A DNA stretch of 64,000 bases from Clostridiales bacterium (lineage in GTDB: Bacteria; Bacillota; Clostridia; Oscillospirales; Oscillospiraceae): assembly GCA_022772525.1 (NCBI GenBank), contig JALFAD010000096.1, forward strand, positions 62,001 through 126,000, written 5' to 3'. Positions 48,900 to 56,811 of this stretch are shown in pieces (within the stretch, counting starts at the first letter, position 1; each line of letters starts with the position of its first letter). A program made the translations under genes and the position numbers. Below the pieces are notes generated by a model. It had not been told where the DNA came from, did not search any database, and worked only from the letters and a program-made list of their open reading frames with translations.

Positions 48900-50042
48900 T
48901 CATTCCTCCCTTTTTACTTCCGCCCGGTACTTCTCCGCCTGTGCCCGGTACAGCTCCGCCTGGGCCTCCTGGGTGATGTCCTGCAGACTGATATCGTCCC
49001 ATTCCAGCTGTACCCGGTTGTCAAGACCTTCAAGGGCCAAGTAGGTCTGGCAGATTTTCCGCATGGCAGGCTCCACCGCCCGGCGCAACGCCCACAATTC
49101 GGACGTAAGCAGATCCGCCTGCTGGGTGCTCATGCGCTCGGTGGTGCTCCAGCTTAAGCCCAACAGGAAGGGAGGCAGGCCGGTTTTCGCCACCAGCTGC
49201 TCCAAAATCTGCCGCACAGGCACCTGCGAATCCAGAATCGGCGCTTCCCCGCCGATAACCTTGATTTCCACGTCCCCCACCGCCACAAAGTCCCGAACGG
49301 TGCCGTTTTTGTTATCCTCCATGGCCTTGGCCCATTCCTCGGCGACAAGGCGGCCCCGCTCCTGAGCAGCCGCTCCGTCCAGCTCCTCGCCGCCCTTGCA
49401 GGTGACGCTGTAGCGGATGTTTCCCGCCCGCTCCCAGTTGACGCCGATGGTGTTGTAGATTTTCAGCAGGATATCCGCCAGGAACGGCATCCCCCGGAAC
49501 AGGCTGACGCCGTAGGGGTGTGCCGGCTCCGGGTGCCAGGTGGTGAACAGCAGCAGGTTCTGGTAGGGCAGAGGCCGCATGAGCCCATGCTCGTCCATGC
49601 CCCAAAGCACGGTTTCGAGGGCGTTATTCCCCTCCTGCACCTCCAGCTGCGTCACATCGCCCCAGCACACCGCCCGCAGCTTCCCGCCGGCTACTACCAG
49701 CTCCCCCACAGCTCGGCCGTAGGTCAGCAGGCTGTCCAGATACCCGCTCAGGAAGCTTTCAATGCCCATCTGGCCCCGGCCGCAGGGCATCATTTCCAGA
49801 AAATCATTGAGTTTTTTCTGGGTCTCGGGGTTTGCGCACTTTACCTGAAAGCCGCCGCAAAGTCTCACCATCTTCCCCACGGCGGCATCCAGCACCGGGA
49901 TTGCCTCCCGTATTTCCCGGTACACCCGTTCCTCCCCGCCGCCCAAAGGTACAAAGCCCCGCAAGCCTCCGAAGGGGTGGGTGTCCCCGCAGCGCAGCTG
50001 GCACACCGCCGCCACGCCGCCGGACTTTTTCTTTCGTTTCAA
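48900..50042 (-). CDS. Phage portal protein
   Basis: 380 residues starting at a TTG (50042) placed 8 bases after GGAGG; no ATG fits. The portal signature regions are visible: FVPLGGGEERVYREIREAIP, a crown/wing helix (MPFLADILLKIYNTIGVNWE), and GLSWSTTERMSTQQADLLTS, then the C-terminal barrel helix (DITQEAQAELYRAQAEKYRA). It forms the dodecameric DNA entry ring with the terminase. It belongs to the phage_prot_Gp6/SPP1-like group. Confidence 0.82.
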   Translation of the reverse strand: MKRKKKSGGVAAVCQLRCGDTHPFGGLRGFVPLGGGEERVYREIREAIPVLDAAVGKMVRLCGGFQVKCANPETQKKLNDFLEMMPCGRGQMGIESFLSGYLDSLLTYGRAVGELVVAGGKLRAVCWGDVTQLEVQEGNNALETVLWGMDEHGLMRPLPYQNLLLFTTWHPEPAHPYGVSLFRGMPFLADILLKIYNTIGVNWERAGNIRYSVTCKGGEELDGAAAQERGRLVAEEWAKAMEDNKNGTVRDFVAVGDVEIKVIGGEAPILDSQVPVRQILEQLVAKTGLPPFLLGLSWSTTERMSTQQADLLTSELWALRRAVEPAMRKICQTYLALEGLDNRVQLEWDDISLQDITQEAQAELYRAQAEKYRAEVKREE

Positions 50043-50059
50043 ATCACGTTCCTCCTTCT

Positions 50060-50087
50060 GTAGGGGCAACGATTCGGCCGCCCCTAC
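50060..50087. repeat. Palindrome between terminase and portal genes
   Basis: GTAGGGGC (50060-50067) and GCCCCTAC (50080-50087). It is of a type frequent in clostridial intergenic DNA. It supplies the TAG stop codon of the terminase gene. Confidence 0.65.
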
Positions 50088-51331
50088 GGTTTCCTTGTCC
50101 GCACGACGCTGCACGCCGCGAAGCCGCCGCTCTGTTCCCCCAGCACGGTAGACACAAAATAGCGCATATCGTCCATGGCGTGGTCGTGCTCCTTGCGCAC
50201 CTTATCTTTTCCGCCTCCCGGCTCCCAGAGGTACTCCCCCAGCTCCCGAATGCAGTCGGTGCAATTTTCACAAATCACGATTTTTCCCGTTTTCAGGCAG
50301 TCGGAGGCAAGGCGGATACCACTGAGCACATCGTTTTTTGCCTTGCGTACCCGCCAACCCTTCCGCCGCAGCACCTCCATGAAGCTAGCCGCGGAAGGAT
50401 CGACAATTACCGCCTGAATGGGATTTCCCCCCGCCAGTTCCCTTAGGGCAGCGGCGTACTCCTCATCGGTCATCTGATGCTTTTCCCTCCGGGAGTCGAA
50501 ATAGAACTCCTTCACCCGGTACCACACGCCGCTTTTTCTTCCCCACAGCCCCATGGAGGTGGGGTTCACCGTGCCGTAGTCGCAGGAAATGTACCACTTT
50601 TCGCACTCTTTCGGGGCTTTCCCCAGCATATCCGCCGTAAAAAAGTCGTAGACCCGGCCTTCCGCCTGTACCCACTGCCCCAGCACATACCGCTGGTAGA
50701 ACACCCCCGTGTACAGCCTTTGATAGCGCTGTCGGATACCTTCCGTCAGGGAGGGGTTGTCCTCCATGGTAAATTGCAATCTCAGGCAGTTTCGCTTGTC
50801 CGCCTCCAGAATCCAGGTTTTGTAGAACCAGTGCTCCGGCCCCTCGGGGTTGCAGTTGAACCACAGTCGGCTCCCCGCCACAGAGCAGCGGGCGCAGGCC
50901 TGCTCCACAAAGCTGCGGGGCATCAGGGCCGTCTCGTCCAGCAGCACCCCGGCAAAGGTAATGCCCTGAATTAAGGACGCGGAGCTTTCGTCCCGCCCGC
51001 CGAAGGTGTAAAAGCTGTTTTCGTGCCCCCAGAGGGACACAATCACTAAGTTTTCCGTCCGCTTTTCCCGGCAGTTTGCCCCAAAAGCGGTAAGCCTCGG
51101 CAAAATTTCCGACAGGACGTTTCGCCTGAGGGACGCGATGGTCTTCCCGCAGACGCCGAATTTCTGCCCATCAAAGCAGCACATGGCCCACAGGAAAAAG
51201 CTCAGCCCCATAGCCAGCGTCTTGCCGGAACGCACCGCCCCGTCGCAGACGATGGCCTCCTTGTCGTGGTAAGGCGAGTCCGGCATCCACCAGCTCAGCA
51301 CGGTTTTCTGCTTGGGAGAAAAGGCCGTCAT
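50084..51331 (-). CDS. Phage terminase large subunit
   Basis: 415 residues. The ATPase part shows CDGAVRSGKTLAMGLSFFLW (Walker A, from residue ~28) and ITFAGVLLDETALMP (Walker B and catalytic Glu); the nuclease part has YISCDYGTVNPTSMGLW and AVIVDPSAASFMEVLR acidic centres. It is the PBSX/XtmB-type (Terminase_3/6 superfamily) packaging motor. The start overlaps the small subunit's stop (ATGA) and the stop lies in the palindrome at 50060-50087. Confidence 0.92.
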   Translation of the reverse strand: MTAFSPKQKTVLSWWMPDSPYHDKEAIVCDGAVRSGKTLAMGLSFFLWAMCCFDGQKFGVCGKTIASLRRNVLSEILPRLTAFGANCREKRTENLVIVSLWGHENSFYTFGGRDESSASLIQGITFAGVLLDETALMPRSFVEQACARCSVAGSRLWFNCNPEGPEHWFYKTWILEADKRNCLRLQFTMEDNPSLTEGIRQRYQRLYTGVFYQRYVLGQWVQAEGRVYDFFTADMLGKAPKECEKWYISCDYGTVNPTSMGLWGRKSGVWYRVKEFYFDSRREKHQMTDEEYAAALRELAGGNPIQAVIVDPSAASFMEVLRRKGWRVRKAKNDVLSGIRLASDCLKTGKIVICENCTDCIRELGEYLWEPGGGKDKVRKEHDHAMDDMRYFVSTVLGEQSGGFAACSVVRTRKP

Positions 51332-51651
51332 CCGTCCTCACCGCCCCGAAGTGCCTGTAAAAACGCTTTCATCTCCCCTTCCTCGCTGCCCACCAACCCG
51401 CTCAGCGCCTCCAGCGCCTGAAGCCGGTCAATGAGCCTCACTTCCACGGTTCCCTTGTCGTTTCGCTTGACCTCGCTGAGCAGGCTCAGATCCAGCGCGT
51501 CCACCTCCGGACTATCTTCCAGCACCAGCTTCACGCAGTCGTTGGCCCGTCCGAAGGCCAGCTCGGCAAGCCTTCGCTGAATGTCCCGGCGCTGGACGTG
51601 GCCCATGCGTACCCGCCGTTCCAGCGGCGTTTCCTTTGTTTCCTGTTTCAT
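51328..51651 (-). CDS. Phage terminase small subunit-like protein
   Basis: 107 residues, basic then acidic, helical (KETPLERRVRMGHVQRRDIQ; LAFGRANDCVKLVLEDSPEV; LIDRLQALEALSGL). The position immediately before the large subunit with ATGA coupling, and its size, indicate the DNA-recognition subunit; sequence homology is weak. A perfect GGAGG site precedes the ATG. The promoter of the operon must lie in 51652-51900, where only weak candidates are seen. Confidence 0.6.
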   Translation of the reverse strand: MKQETKETPLERRVRMGHVQRRDIQRRLAELAFGRANDCVKLVLEDSPEVDALDLSLLSEVKRNDKGTVEVRLIDRLQALEALSGLVGSEEGEMKAFLQALRGGEDG

Positions 51652-51807
51652 TGCAGCCTCCTTTCATAAGTAGTCTCAAATGACCTGTTTTTTGCAAAAA
51701 CAGATACAAAATCTCGAAAAATTTCTGAAAAATCACGCATTACAGCACAAAAACCTTCCCGAGGGGAAAATGATTTTTCTGCTTATATTTCATTCTTATC
51801 GATATAG

Positions 51808-51837
51808 TTGTTGCATTTTCTGATTTCTTGTTATAAA
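51808..51837 (+). promoter_or_regulatory. Possible promoter of the Hpt gene
   Basis: -35 TTGTTG (51808-51813), 18 bases, -10 TATAAA (51832-51837), about 63 bases before the ATG. Confidence 0.45.
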
Positions 51838-51900
51838 ATGGTTTTATTGTGAAATAGGAGCCGGGTATTGCACCCCGTGCTACAGACAGGAGACGAGACT

Positions 51901-52257
51901 ATGACCATTGAACAGTGCTATCAGGAATTGGGCGGCAACTACGCCGAGGTATGTGGACGTCTGCCCAGCCAGCAGCTGGTGGAGAAGTTTGCCCGGAAAT
52001 TTCTGGACGACCAGAGCTACGCCCAGCTCACCGGGGCCATGGCAGCCGGTAACCATGACGATGCCTTTCGGGCTGCCCACACGCTGAAGGGCGTGGCAGC
52101 CAACCTGAGCTTCACCAAGCTTCGCGCTTCCGCCAGCGAGCTGACGGAGCTGCTCCGCACCCCGGCGGATACCATTCCCCCGGAGGCCGCTCCCATGCTG
52201 GAAGCCGTCACCCGGGATTACGAGGCCACCATCGCCGCAATCCGTAACCTCGATTGA
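51901..52257 (+). CDS. Hpt (histidine phosphotransfer) domain protein
   Basis: 118 residues from the ATG at 51901 (GGAGACGAG site). The signature FRAAHTLKGVAANLSFTKLR has the phosphorylatable His60, and the protein is an all-helical four-helix bundle. Hpt proteins relay phosphate between hybrid kinases and response regulators. It is monocistronic, with no kinase nearby; its partners are elsewhere in the genome. Confidence 0.92.
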   Translation: MTIEQCYQELGGNYAEVCGRLPSQQLVEKFARKFLDDQSYAQLTGAMAAGNHDDAFRAAHTLKGVAANLSFTKLRASASELTELLRTPADTIPPEAAPMLEAVTRDYEATIAAIRNLD

Positions 52258-52266
52258 TAAAGCAAC

Positions 52267-52292
52267 GCCCTTCGGGAGAGTTCCCGAAGGGC
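52267..52292 (+). terminator. Terminator of the Hpt gene
   Basis: GCCCTTCGGGA (52267-52277), loop GAGT, TCCCGAAGGGC (52282-52292), then ATTCTTAT. Confidence 0.85.
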
Positions 52293-52322
52293 ATTCTTAT
52301 ATTAGAATAGAATTTGATTGAC

Positions 52323-52503
52323 TAAATTGTGCTTTAGCTTACTAAGCTTCCCCCTGGGGGGAAGCTGGCAGAAATCTTTGATTTCTGACTGATGAGGGGA
52401 AAACAAGCTGATTCTACTGCCGGGGTTCCCCTCATCCGACCTTGCTTACGCTCGGCCACCTTCCCCCGAGGGGGAAGGTCTTAATCAGCTAAAGCACAAT
52501 TTA
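52323..52503. repeat. MITE-like element, family 2 with 17-bp terminal inverted repeats
   Basis: 181 bp. Outer ends TAAATTGTGCTTTAGCT (52323-52339) and AGCTAAAGCACAATTTA (52487-52503) are perfect inverted repeats. Inside them is the CCCC-GGGG palindrome, with CTGATGAGGGG on the left and CCCCTCATCCGACC, then GCTCGGCCACCTTCCCCC on the right. It lies between convergent genes. Confidence 0.8.
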
Positions 52504-52514
52504 TCTTACCAGGG

Positions 52515-52589
52515 AACGACACCGAGCATGCCCAATGGTGCAACGATGACACACCAGCCGTGCACGAATTGTCCGCGGCGACTCGCCGC
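52515..52589 (-). repeat. Intergenic repeat family 1, copy C
   Basis: Minus-strand order: GCGGCGAGTCGCCGC, GACAATTCGTGCACGGCTGG, ATCGTTGCACCATTGGG, GCTCGGTGTCGTT. It is only 11 bases from the MITE-like element. Confidence 0.75.
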
Positions 52590-52651
52590 TAAAGAACGAT
52601 TTATACAATCATCGCCGCAGGCGATACCATCACTTCGCACTCCACACTGAA

Positions 52652-52683
52652 AACGCCGCCCCGGAAATCTCCGAAGCGGCGTT
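52652..52683 (-). terminator. Terminator of galE
   Basis: AACGCCGC (52652-52659) and GCGGCGTT (52676-52683), then TTTTCAG on the minus strand. Confidence 0.8.
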
Positions 52684-52687
52684 ATCC

Positions 52688-53710
52688 TTATTCATCAGTG
52701 CTGTACCCCATGGGGTTCTGGGACTGCCAGCGCCAGGAATCCCGGCACATATCCATCAGATTCTTCTCGGCCTTCCAGCCCAGCACCTCCGCGCTCTTGG
52801 CGGGGTCTGCATAGCAGGTGGGCAGATCGCCAGGGCGGCGGCCCACAATCTTGTAGGGAACCTTTACATTGTTGGCCTCCTCGAAGGCCTTCACCATATC
52901 CAGCACGCTGTAGCCCACGCCGGTACCCAGATTGAACACCTCGCAGCCCTTGTTTTCCGTGACGTACTTCACCGCCGCAACGTGGCCCTTTGCCAGATCC
53001 ACCACATGGATGTAGTCCCGGACGCCGGTGCCGTCGGGGGTGTCGTAGTCGTTGCCGTAGACGCTAAGGTACTCCCGCCGTCCGATGGCCACCTGGGTGA
53101 TGTAGGGCATCAGGTTGTTGGGAATGCCCCGGGGGTCCTCGCCAATCATGCCGGACTCGTGGGCGCCGATGGGGTTGAAATAGCGCAGCAGCACGATGCT
53201 CCACTGGGGGTCGGCAACGCTCATACCGGACAGAATCTGCTCGGTCATGTACTTGGTCCAGCCGTAGGGGTTGGTGCAGTTGCCGGTGCGGCTGGTCTCC
53301 CGCAGGGGCATCTCGTTGTCCCCGGAGTAGACGGTGGCGGAGGAGGAGAAAATGATGTTCTTGCAGCCCGCCTCGCCCATGACCTTGGTCAGCACCAGCG
53401 TGGAATTGAGGTTATTGTCATAGTACCGCCAGGGCTGGGCCACGGACTCGCCCACGGCCTTCAGACCCGCGAAGTGAATGACGGCGGAAATGTCGTTCTC
53501 GGCGAAGATCTTCCGCAAAAGCGCCTCGTCCCGGACGTCGCCCTCGTAGAATTTGGGCTTCTTGCCGGTGAGCAGCTCCACCCGCTCCAGACTCTTGGGG
53601 TTACTGTTGCAAAGATTGTCGATGACCACCACGCCGTAGCCGCGGCTCAGCAACTCAACGCAGGTGTGGGAGCCGATATATCCGGCGCCGCCGGTAACCA
53701 GAATGTTCAT
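52688..53710 (-). CDS. galE: UDP-glucose 4-epimerase
   Basis: 340 residues from the ATG at 53710, 9 bases after AGGAGG (a TTG three codons upstream is less well placed). NAD-binding NILVTGGAGYIGSHTCVELL, the catalytic Tyr-Lys in TNPYGWTKYMTEQIL and the conserved YFNPIGAHESG, then NVKVPYKIVGRRPGDLPTCY at the C-terminus. It interconverts UDP-glucose and UDP-galactose (and possibly the N-acetyl forms), so it could feed both the neighbouring sugar-kinase pathway and glf. A near-consensus promoter lies upstream. Confidence 0.97.
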   Translation of the reverse strand: MNILVTGGAGYIGSHTCVELLSRGYGVVVIDNLCNSNPKSLERVELLTGKKPKFYEGDVRDEALLRKIFAENDISAVIHFAGLKAVGESVAQPWRYYDNNLNSTLVLTKVMGEAGCKNIIFSSSATVYSGDNEMPLRETSRTGNCTNPYGWTKYMTEQILSGMSVADPQWSIVLLRYFNPIGAHESGMIGEDPRGIPNNLMPYITQVAIGRREYLSVYGNDYDTPDGTGVRDYIHVVDLAKGHVAAVKYVTENKGCEVFNLGTGVGYSVLDMVKAFEEANNVKVPYKIVGRRPGDLPTCYADPAKSAEVLGWKAEKNLMDMCRDSWRWQSQNPMGYSTDE

Positions 53711-53744
53711 GGGATTCAACCTCCTACATTATTATATATGGAAA

Positions 53745-53773
53745 TTATACTTCCGCTTACAAAGGATGTCAAT
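53745..53773 (-). promoter_or_regulatory. Promoter of galE
   Basis: Minus strand: -35 TTGACA (53773-53768), exactly 17 bases, -10 TATAAT (53750-53745), a full consensus, 35 bases before the ATG. Confidence 0.92.
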
Positions 53774-53892
53774 ACCGCAGGGGGCGGCGTCCCCTGCGCC
53801 CCGGCGGTACACGGCTGCGAATTTGCCGAAACCCAATGCGAAACAGCGCGTCCCGCTGCCAAGGCGTCCGGGAGGCCGCTCCCTACGGGCAT

Positions 53893-55014
53893 TTACGCGT
53901 ACTTGCGCACAACTGCGGCCATTTCTTCAAACTGCGCTTCCATATCGGCAACCAGCTTGAACTGGGTGCGGCAGCGGTCAAGGTTCTGCTCCGGGTAGTG
54001 GATGCGGAAGTAGTGATCGCCGTCCAGGTAGTCCGTCAGGAACCGGATGCCGCATTCCAGCGTCATGAGCCGGGCGCCCCAGGGCAGATACTCCAGCTCC
54101 GCAGGGGTCAGGCTGCCCTTTGCCCCCTCCAGGAAGCCCCGGGTATAGGCCTCGAACAGCCCGATGTCGAAATTGACTTTGCTTAAATCCTTCTCGTCCT
54201 CCGCGCTGTGGTTCGCGCCGAAGCGGATGGAGTCGCCGAAGTCGTTGATGGAAAGGCCCGGCATGGTGGTATCCAGATCAATGACGCAGATGCCCTCGTG
54301 GGTGTCCCGGTCGATGAGAATGTTGTTGAGCTTGGTGTCGTTGTGGGTGACCCGCAGGGGGAGCTTGCCGCTGCGAAGAGCATCCAGCGCAACGGAGCAG
54401 TCGGCCTTCCGATCCAGCACAAACCGAATGTCCTCCGGGATATCCTTGGCCCGACCCAGCTTGTCCGCTTTCAGCGCAGTCTCGAATTTGGCAAACCGAT
54501 CCTCAGTGTCGTGGAATTTCGCGATGGTCTCGTGGAGCGTGGCGGCAGGGTAGTCCTGAAGCAGATACTGGAACCGTCCAAAGGCCCGGGCCGACGCCTC
54601 GAACAGCTCCGGCGTGGCGGACTGGAAGCAGTCGGTGTTTTCAATGAAGGGGGTCAGCCGCCAGACCTTTCCATTGGAATCGGTGTAGAAGTTCTTTCCG
54701 TCACGGGTTTTCACCAGAGACAGGGTCTCCCGCATGGGGTTGCCGCCGGAAGCGATGACCTTTTCCCTTAAATAAGAAGTGATGCCGATGAAATTCTCCA
54801 TCAGCTCCTCCGGGTGGGGGAAGGCGGCGCTGCTTAAGCCCTGCAAAATAAAGCGGATGCAGTCGCCCTCCTGCGGCTGGCACAGCACGCAAAAGGTGTC
54901 GTTGATGTGACCCTGACCGTAGCGCACCGCGCCCAGCAGGGTAGCGGGGAACTCGTAGGCGCCGAGCACCTCGGCAAGGATTGGGGCATCGCTGGGAATG
55001 GAAATCTGTGACAT
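53893..55014 (-). CDS. NahK-like sugar kinase (phosphotransferase family)
   Basis: 373 residues from the ATG at 55014, which has a GGAGGGAG site. It is of the aminoglycoside-phosphotransferase fold, with LRVTHNDTKLNNILIDRDTH (catalytic loop H-N-D-x-K-L-N-N) and GICVIDLDTTMPGLSINDFG (metal-binding D-L-D). This pattern, with 'HNDTKLNN', is that of N-acetylhexosamine 1-kinase (NahK) of the bifidobacterial LNB/GNB pathway. It would make GlcNAc/GalNAc-1-phosphate. It is divergent from a sugar ABC transporter and 173 bases before galE, fitting that pathway, but no phosphorylase or GalT is present. Confidence 0.75.
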   Translation of the reverse strand: MSQISIPSDAPILAEVLGAYEFPATLLGAVRYGQGHINDTFCVLCQPQEGDCIRFILQGLSSAAFPHPEELMENFIGITSYLREKVIASGGNPMRETLSLVKTRDGKNFYTDSNGKVWRLTPFIENTDCFQSATPELFEASARAFGRFQYLLQDYPAATLHETIAKFHDTEDRFAKFETALKADKLGRAKDIPEDIRFVLDRKADCSVALDALRSGKLPLRVTHNDTKLNNILIDRDTHEGICVIDLDTTMPGLSINDFGDSIRFGANHSAEDEKDLSKVNFDIGLFEAYTRGFLEGAKGSLTPAELEYLPWGARLMTLECGIRFLTDYLDGDHYFRIHYPEQNLDRCRTQFKLVADMEAQFEEMAAVVRKYA

Positions 55015-55114
55015 GGCTGGCTCCCTCCTGTAATTTGGAACGGTTTCAGGCGTTTTCGCACGCAAATAGTCGAAATATATAAATTATGTATCTTTTCCGT
55101 TCCTTTTTTTCTTC

Positions 55115-55143
55115 AGTATAGCACACAAAATTCCCAGTTGCAA
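55115..55143 (-). promoter_or_regulatory. Promoter of the kinase gene
   Basis: Minus strand: -35 TTGCAA (55143-55138), exactly 17 bases, -10 TATACT (55120-55115). Confidence 0.75.
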
Positions 55144-55271
55144 CAACTTTTCAACGAAATTTTTTCAGTTTTTCGTTCGGAAAATTGTACAATTTGAAGT
55201 CGTTACAATTGTTGAAACATCCAATTTTGTATATTTCGTCGAAAAGTGCGGTTATTTTCCGCGAATTCTCA

Positions 55272-55299
55272 TTGACTTCTCCATTTTTTGCTGTATACT
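55272..55299 (+). promoter_or_regulatory. Promoter of the sugar ABC transporter operon
   Basis: -35 TTGACT (55272-55277), 16 bases, -10 TATACT (55294-55299), leader of about 105 bases. Divergent from the kinase promoter, 129 bases apart; the AT-rich middle may bind a regulator, but no clear operator was found. Confidence 0.8.
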
Positions 55300-55411
55300 A
55301 AGGGCAGATACCACTTGTCATTCAAAAAGACAAACGTATCTGAAACGAATGGCCTTCCCGGCGCGACTGCGCCGTATAAGGTACATACCAATTCAAAATG
55401 GAGGACATAAG

Positions 55412-56626
55412 ATGAAGAAGATTATCTGTTTGCTGCTGGCTCTGGTTATGGTTCTGGGTCTGGCAGCCTGCGGCGGCGGCAGCAAGGGTACCACCGTGAC
55501 CATGATTGCCGCTCAGTACGGTCCCAAGACCGCCGACTGGTGGGCTGAGTTCGAGAAGAAGTTCGAGGCTGACAATAAGGGCATCGATCTGGTCGTTGAC
55601 TGTGTCTCCTGGAACGACATCTACACTGTCGTCAACACCCGTATCGCCAACGGTCAGGCTCCCGACCTGCTGAACATCGACGTTTTCGCCGATTATCAGG
55701 CTGACGGCCTGCTGCTGCCCGCTGAGAAGTGGTGCTCCGCTGAAACCTACGCCAAGTTCTATCCCGCTTTCCTGGATCAGTCCGTTGTTGACGGTGTTGT
55801 CTGGGCTGTTCCCGATCTGGCTTCCGCCCGTGCCATGTACTACAACAAGGACATCCTGGAGCAGGCCGGTGTTGCCGTTCCCACCACTTGGGATGAGCTG
55901 ACCGCTGCCTGCAAGACCCTGAAGGAAAAGTGCCCCGATGTCTACCCCTGGGGCATTGACATGACCACCGACGAAGGTCAGGCTGCCTTTGCTTACTACA
56001 CCTGGGGCAACGGCGGCGGCTTCGTGGACGATGCCGGCAACTGGGCTCTGAACTCCGCCAAGAACGTGGAGGCCGTTGAGTACGCCGTCGGTCTGATTAA
56101 GGACGGTCTGACCAACTCCGATCCCACCAACGACACCCGTTACAACCTGCAGGATCTGTTCTGCGCCGGTAAGCTGGCCATGATGATCGCCCCCAACGCC
56201 CTGTCTTCTCAGGCCGGTGAGGCTGGCATCAACTATGGCTTCGCCGCCATCCCCAACAACTCCGGCACCTCCGTCTCCGCCGGCGTTATGGACCGCATCA
56301 TGTGCTTCGACAACAAGCAGTCCGACAAGCAGATGGAAGCCATCACCAAGGTTGTGGACGCTTTCTATGATGACAAGCCCTACTCCGACTGGGTTCTGAT
56401 GGAGGGTTTCCTGCCCGCCACCACTGCCGGCGGTGAGGCCTGCGCCGCTGCCGATCCCGCCATGGGCGCCTGGATCGACATCGTTGGCTCCGCCAAGTTC
56501 TACCCCACCGCCAAGGCTGAGTGGGCCGATGTGAAGCAGGGCGTTATCGATGTGGAGCAGCAGGCTCTGCAGGGCGGCAACGTTCAGGATCTGCTGGATG
56601 CTCTGCAGGCTCAAGTGGCCGGCTAA
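55412..56626 (+). CDS. Carbohydrate ABC transporter substrate-binding lipoprotein
   Basis: 404 residues from the ATG at 55412 (GGAGG site). Signal peptide MKKIICLLLALVMVLGLAAC with lipidated Cys20 and a Gly-rich linker; the rest is a family-1 solute-binding fold (MalE/UgpB type), with PDLLNIDVFADYQADGLLLP, VVDGVVWAVPDLASARAMYY and AYYTWGNGGGFVDDAGNW. It captures a mono- or oligosaccharide. Codon use is strongly biased to a few codons, a sign of high expression. The two permeases follow, but no ATPase, so a shared MsmK-type ATPase is expected. Confidence 0.93.
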   Translation: MKKIICLLLALVMVLGLAACGGGSKGTTVTMIAAQYGPKTADWWAEFEKKFEADNKGIDLVVDCVSWNDIYTVVNTRIANGQAPDLLNIDVFADYQADGLLLPAEKWCSAETYAKFYPAFLDQSVVDGVVWAVPDLASARAMYYNKDILEQAGVAVPTTWDELTAACKTLKEKCPDVYPWGIDMTTDEGQAAFAYYTWGNGGGFVDDAGNWALNSAKNVEAVEYAVGLIKDGLTNSDPTNDTRYNLQDLFCAGKLAMMIAPNALSSQAGEAGINYGFAAIPNNSGTSVSAGVMDRIMCFDNKQSDKQMEAITKVVDAFYDDKPYSDWVLMEGFLPATTAGGEACAAADPAMGAWIDIVGSAKFYPTAKAEWADVKQGVIDVEQQALQGGNVQDLLDALQAQVAG

Positions 56627-56668
56627 TCCATCCGTGAGTTCAAATCACCGCATGATCTAGCATAAGAG

Positions 56669-56695
56669 GTGGGCCGGGCGTTTGGTCCGGCCCAC
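56669..56695 (+). other. Stem-loop between binding-protein and permease genes
   Basis: GTGGGCCGG (56669-56677) and CCGGCCCAC (56687-56695), followed by only TTTGAG. Placed after the binding-protein gene it probably stabilises that part of the mRNA or partly terminates, lowering permease levels. Confidence 0.65.
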
Positions 56696-56811
56696 TTTGA
56701 GTGGAGCCTCTTTCAAAGTGCTGCAAGTACCTGCCGCATTTTGAAAGTGGCTGCATATTTCCCCCGCCGCTTACTCCGCGCGCATTTCTTAAGAAACAGG
56801 GAGGTACAATC

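Larger units (their letters stand above)
45114..51651 (-). mobile_element. Orphan phage packaging/head operon (prophage remnant)
   Basis: Eight consecutive minus-strand genes in canonical late order: small terminase, large terminase, portal, prohead-protease-like, HK97 capsid, head-tail connector, adaptor, tail/neck proteins. It ends at a perfect terminator. There is no integrase, repressor, replication, tape-measure, tail-fibre or lysis gene in the window, and host genes flank both sides directly. All reading frames are open and translationally coupled. Two host-type palindromes sit between its genes (47931-48003 and 50060-50087). Confidence 0.85.

Noticed and set aside
51652..51900. A strong promoter for the phage-derived operon
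   Set aside because: Only a TTGCAA with no acceptable -10 at 16-18 bases was found; expression may be low or need an activator.
55025..55075. A catabolite-responsive (cre) operator near the sugar kinase start
   Set aside because: The stretch TGAAACCGTTCCA resembles cre sites, but spacing around the central CG and one arm do not match the consensus.
55322..56614. A 430-codon open frame antisense to the sugar-binding protein gene
   Set aside because: It is a shadow of the strongly codon-biased binding-protein gene and would read out through its promoter.
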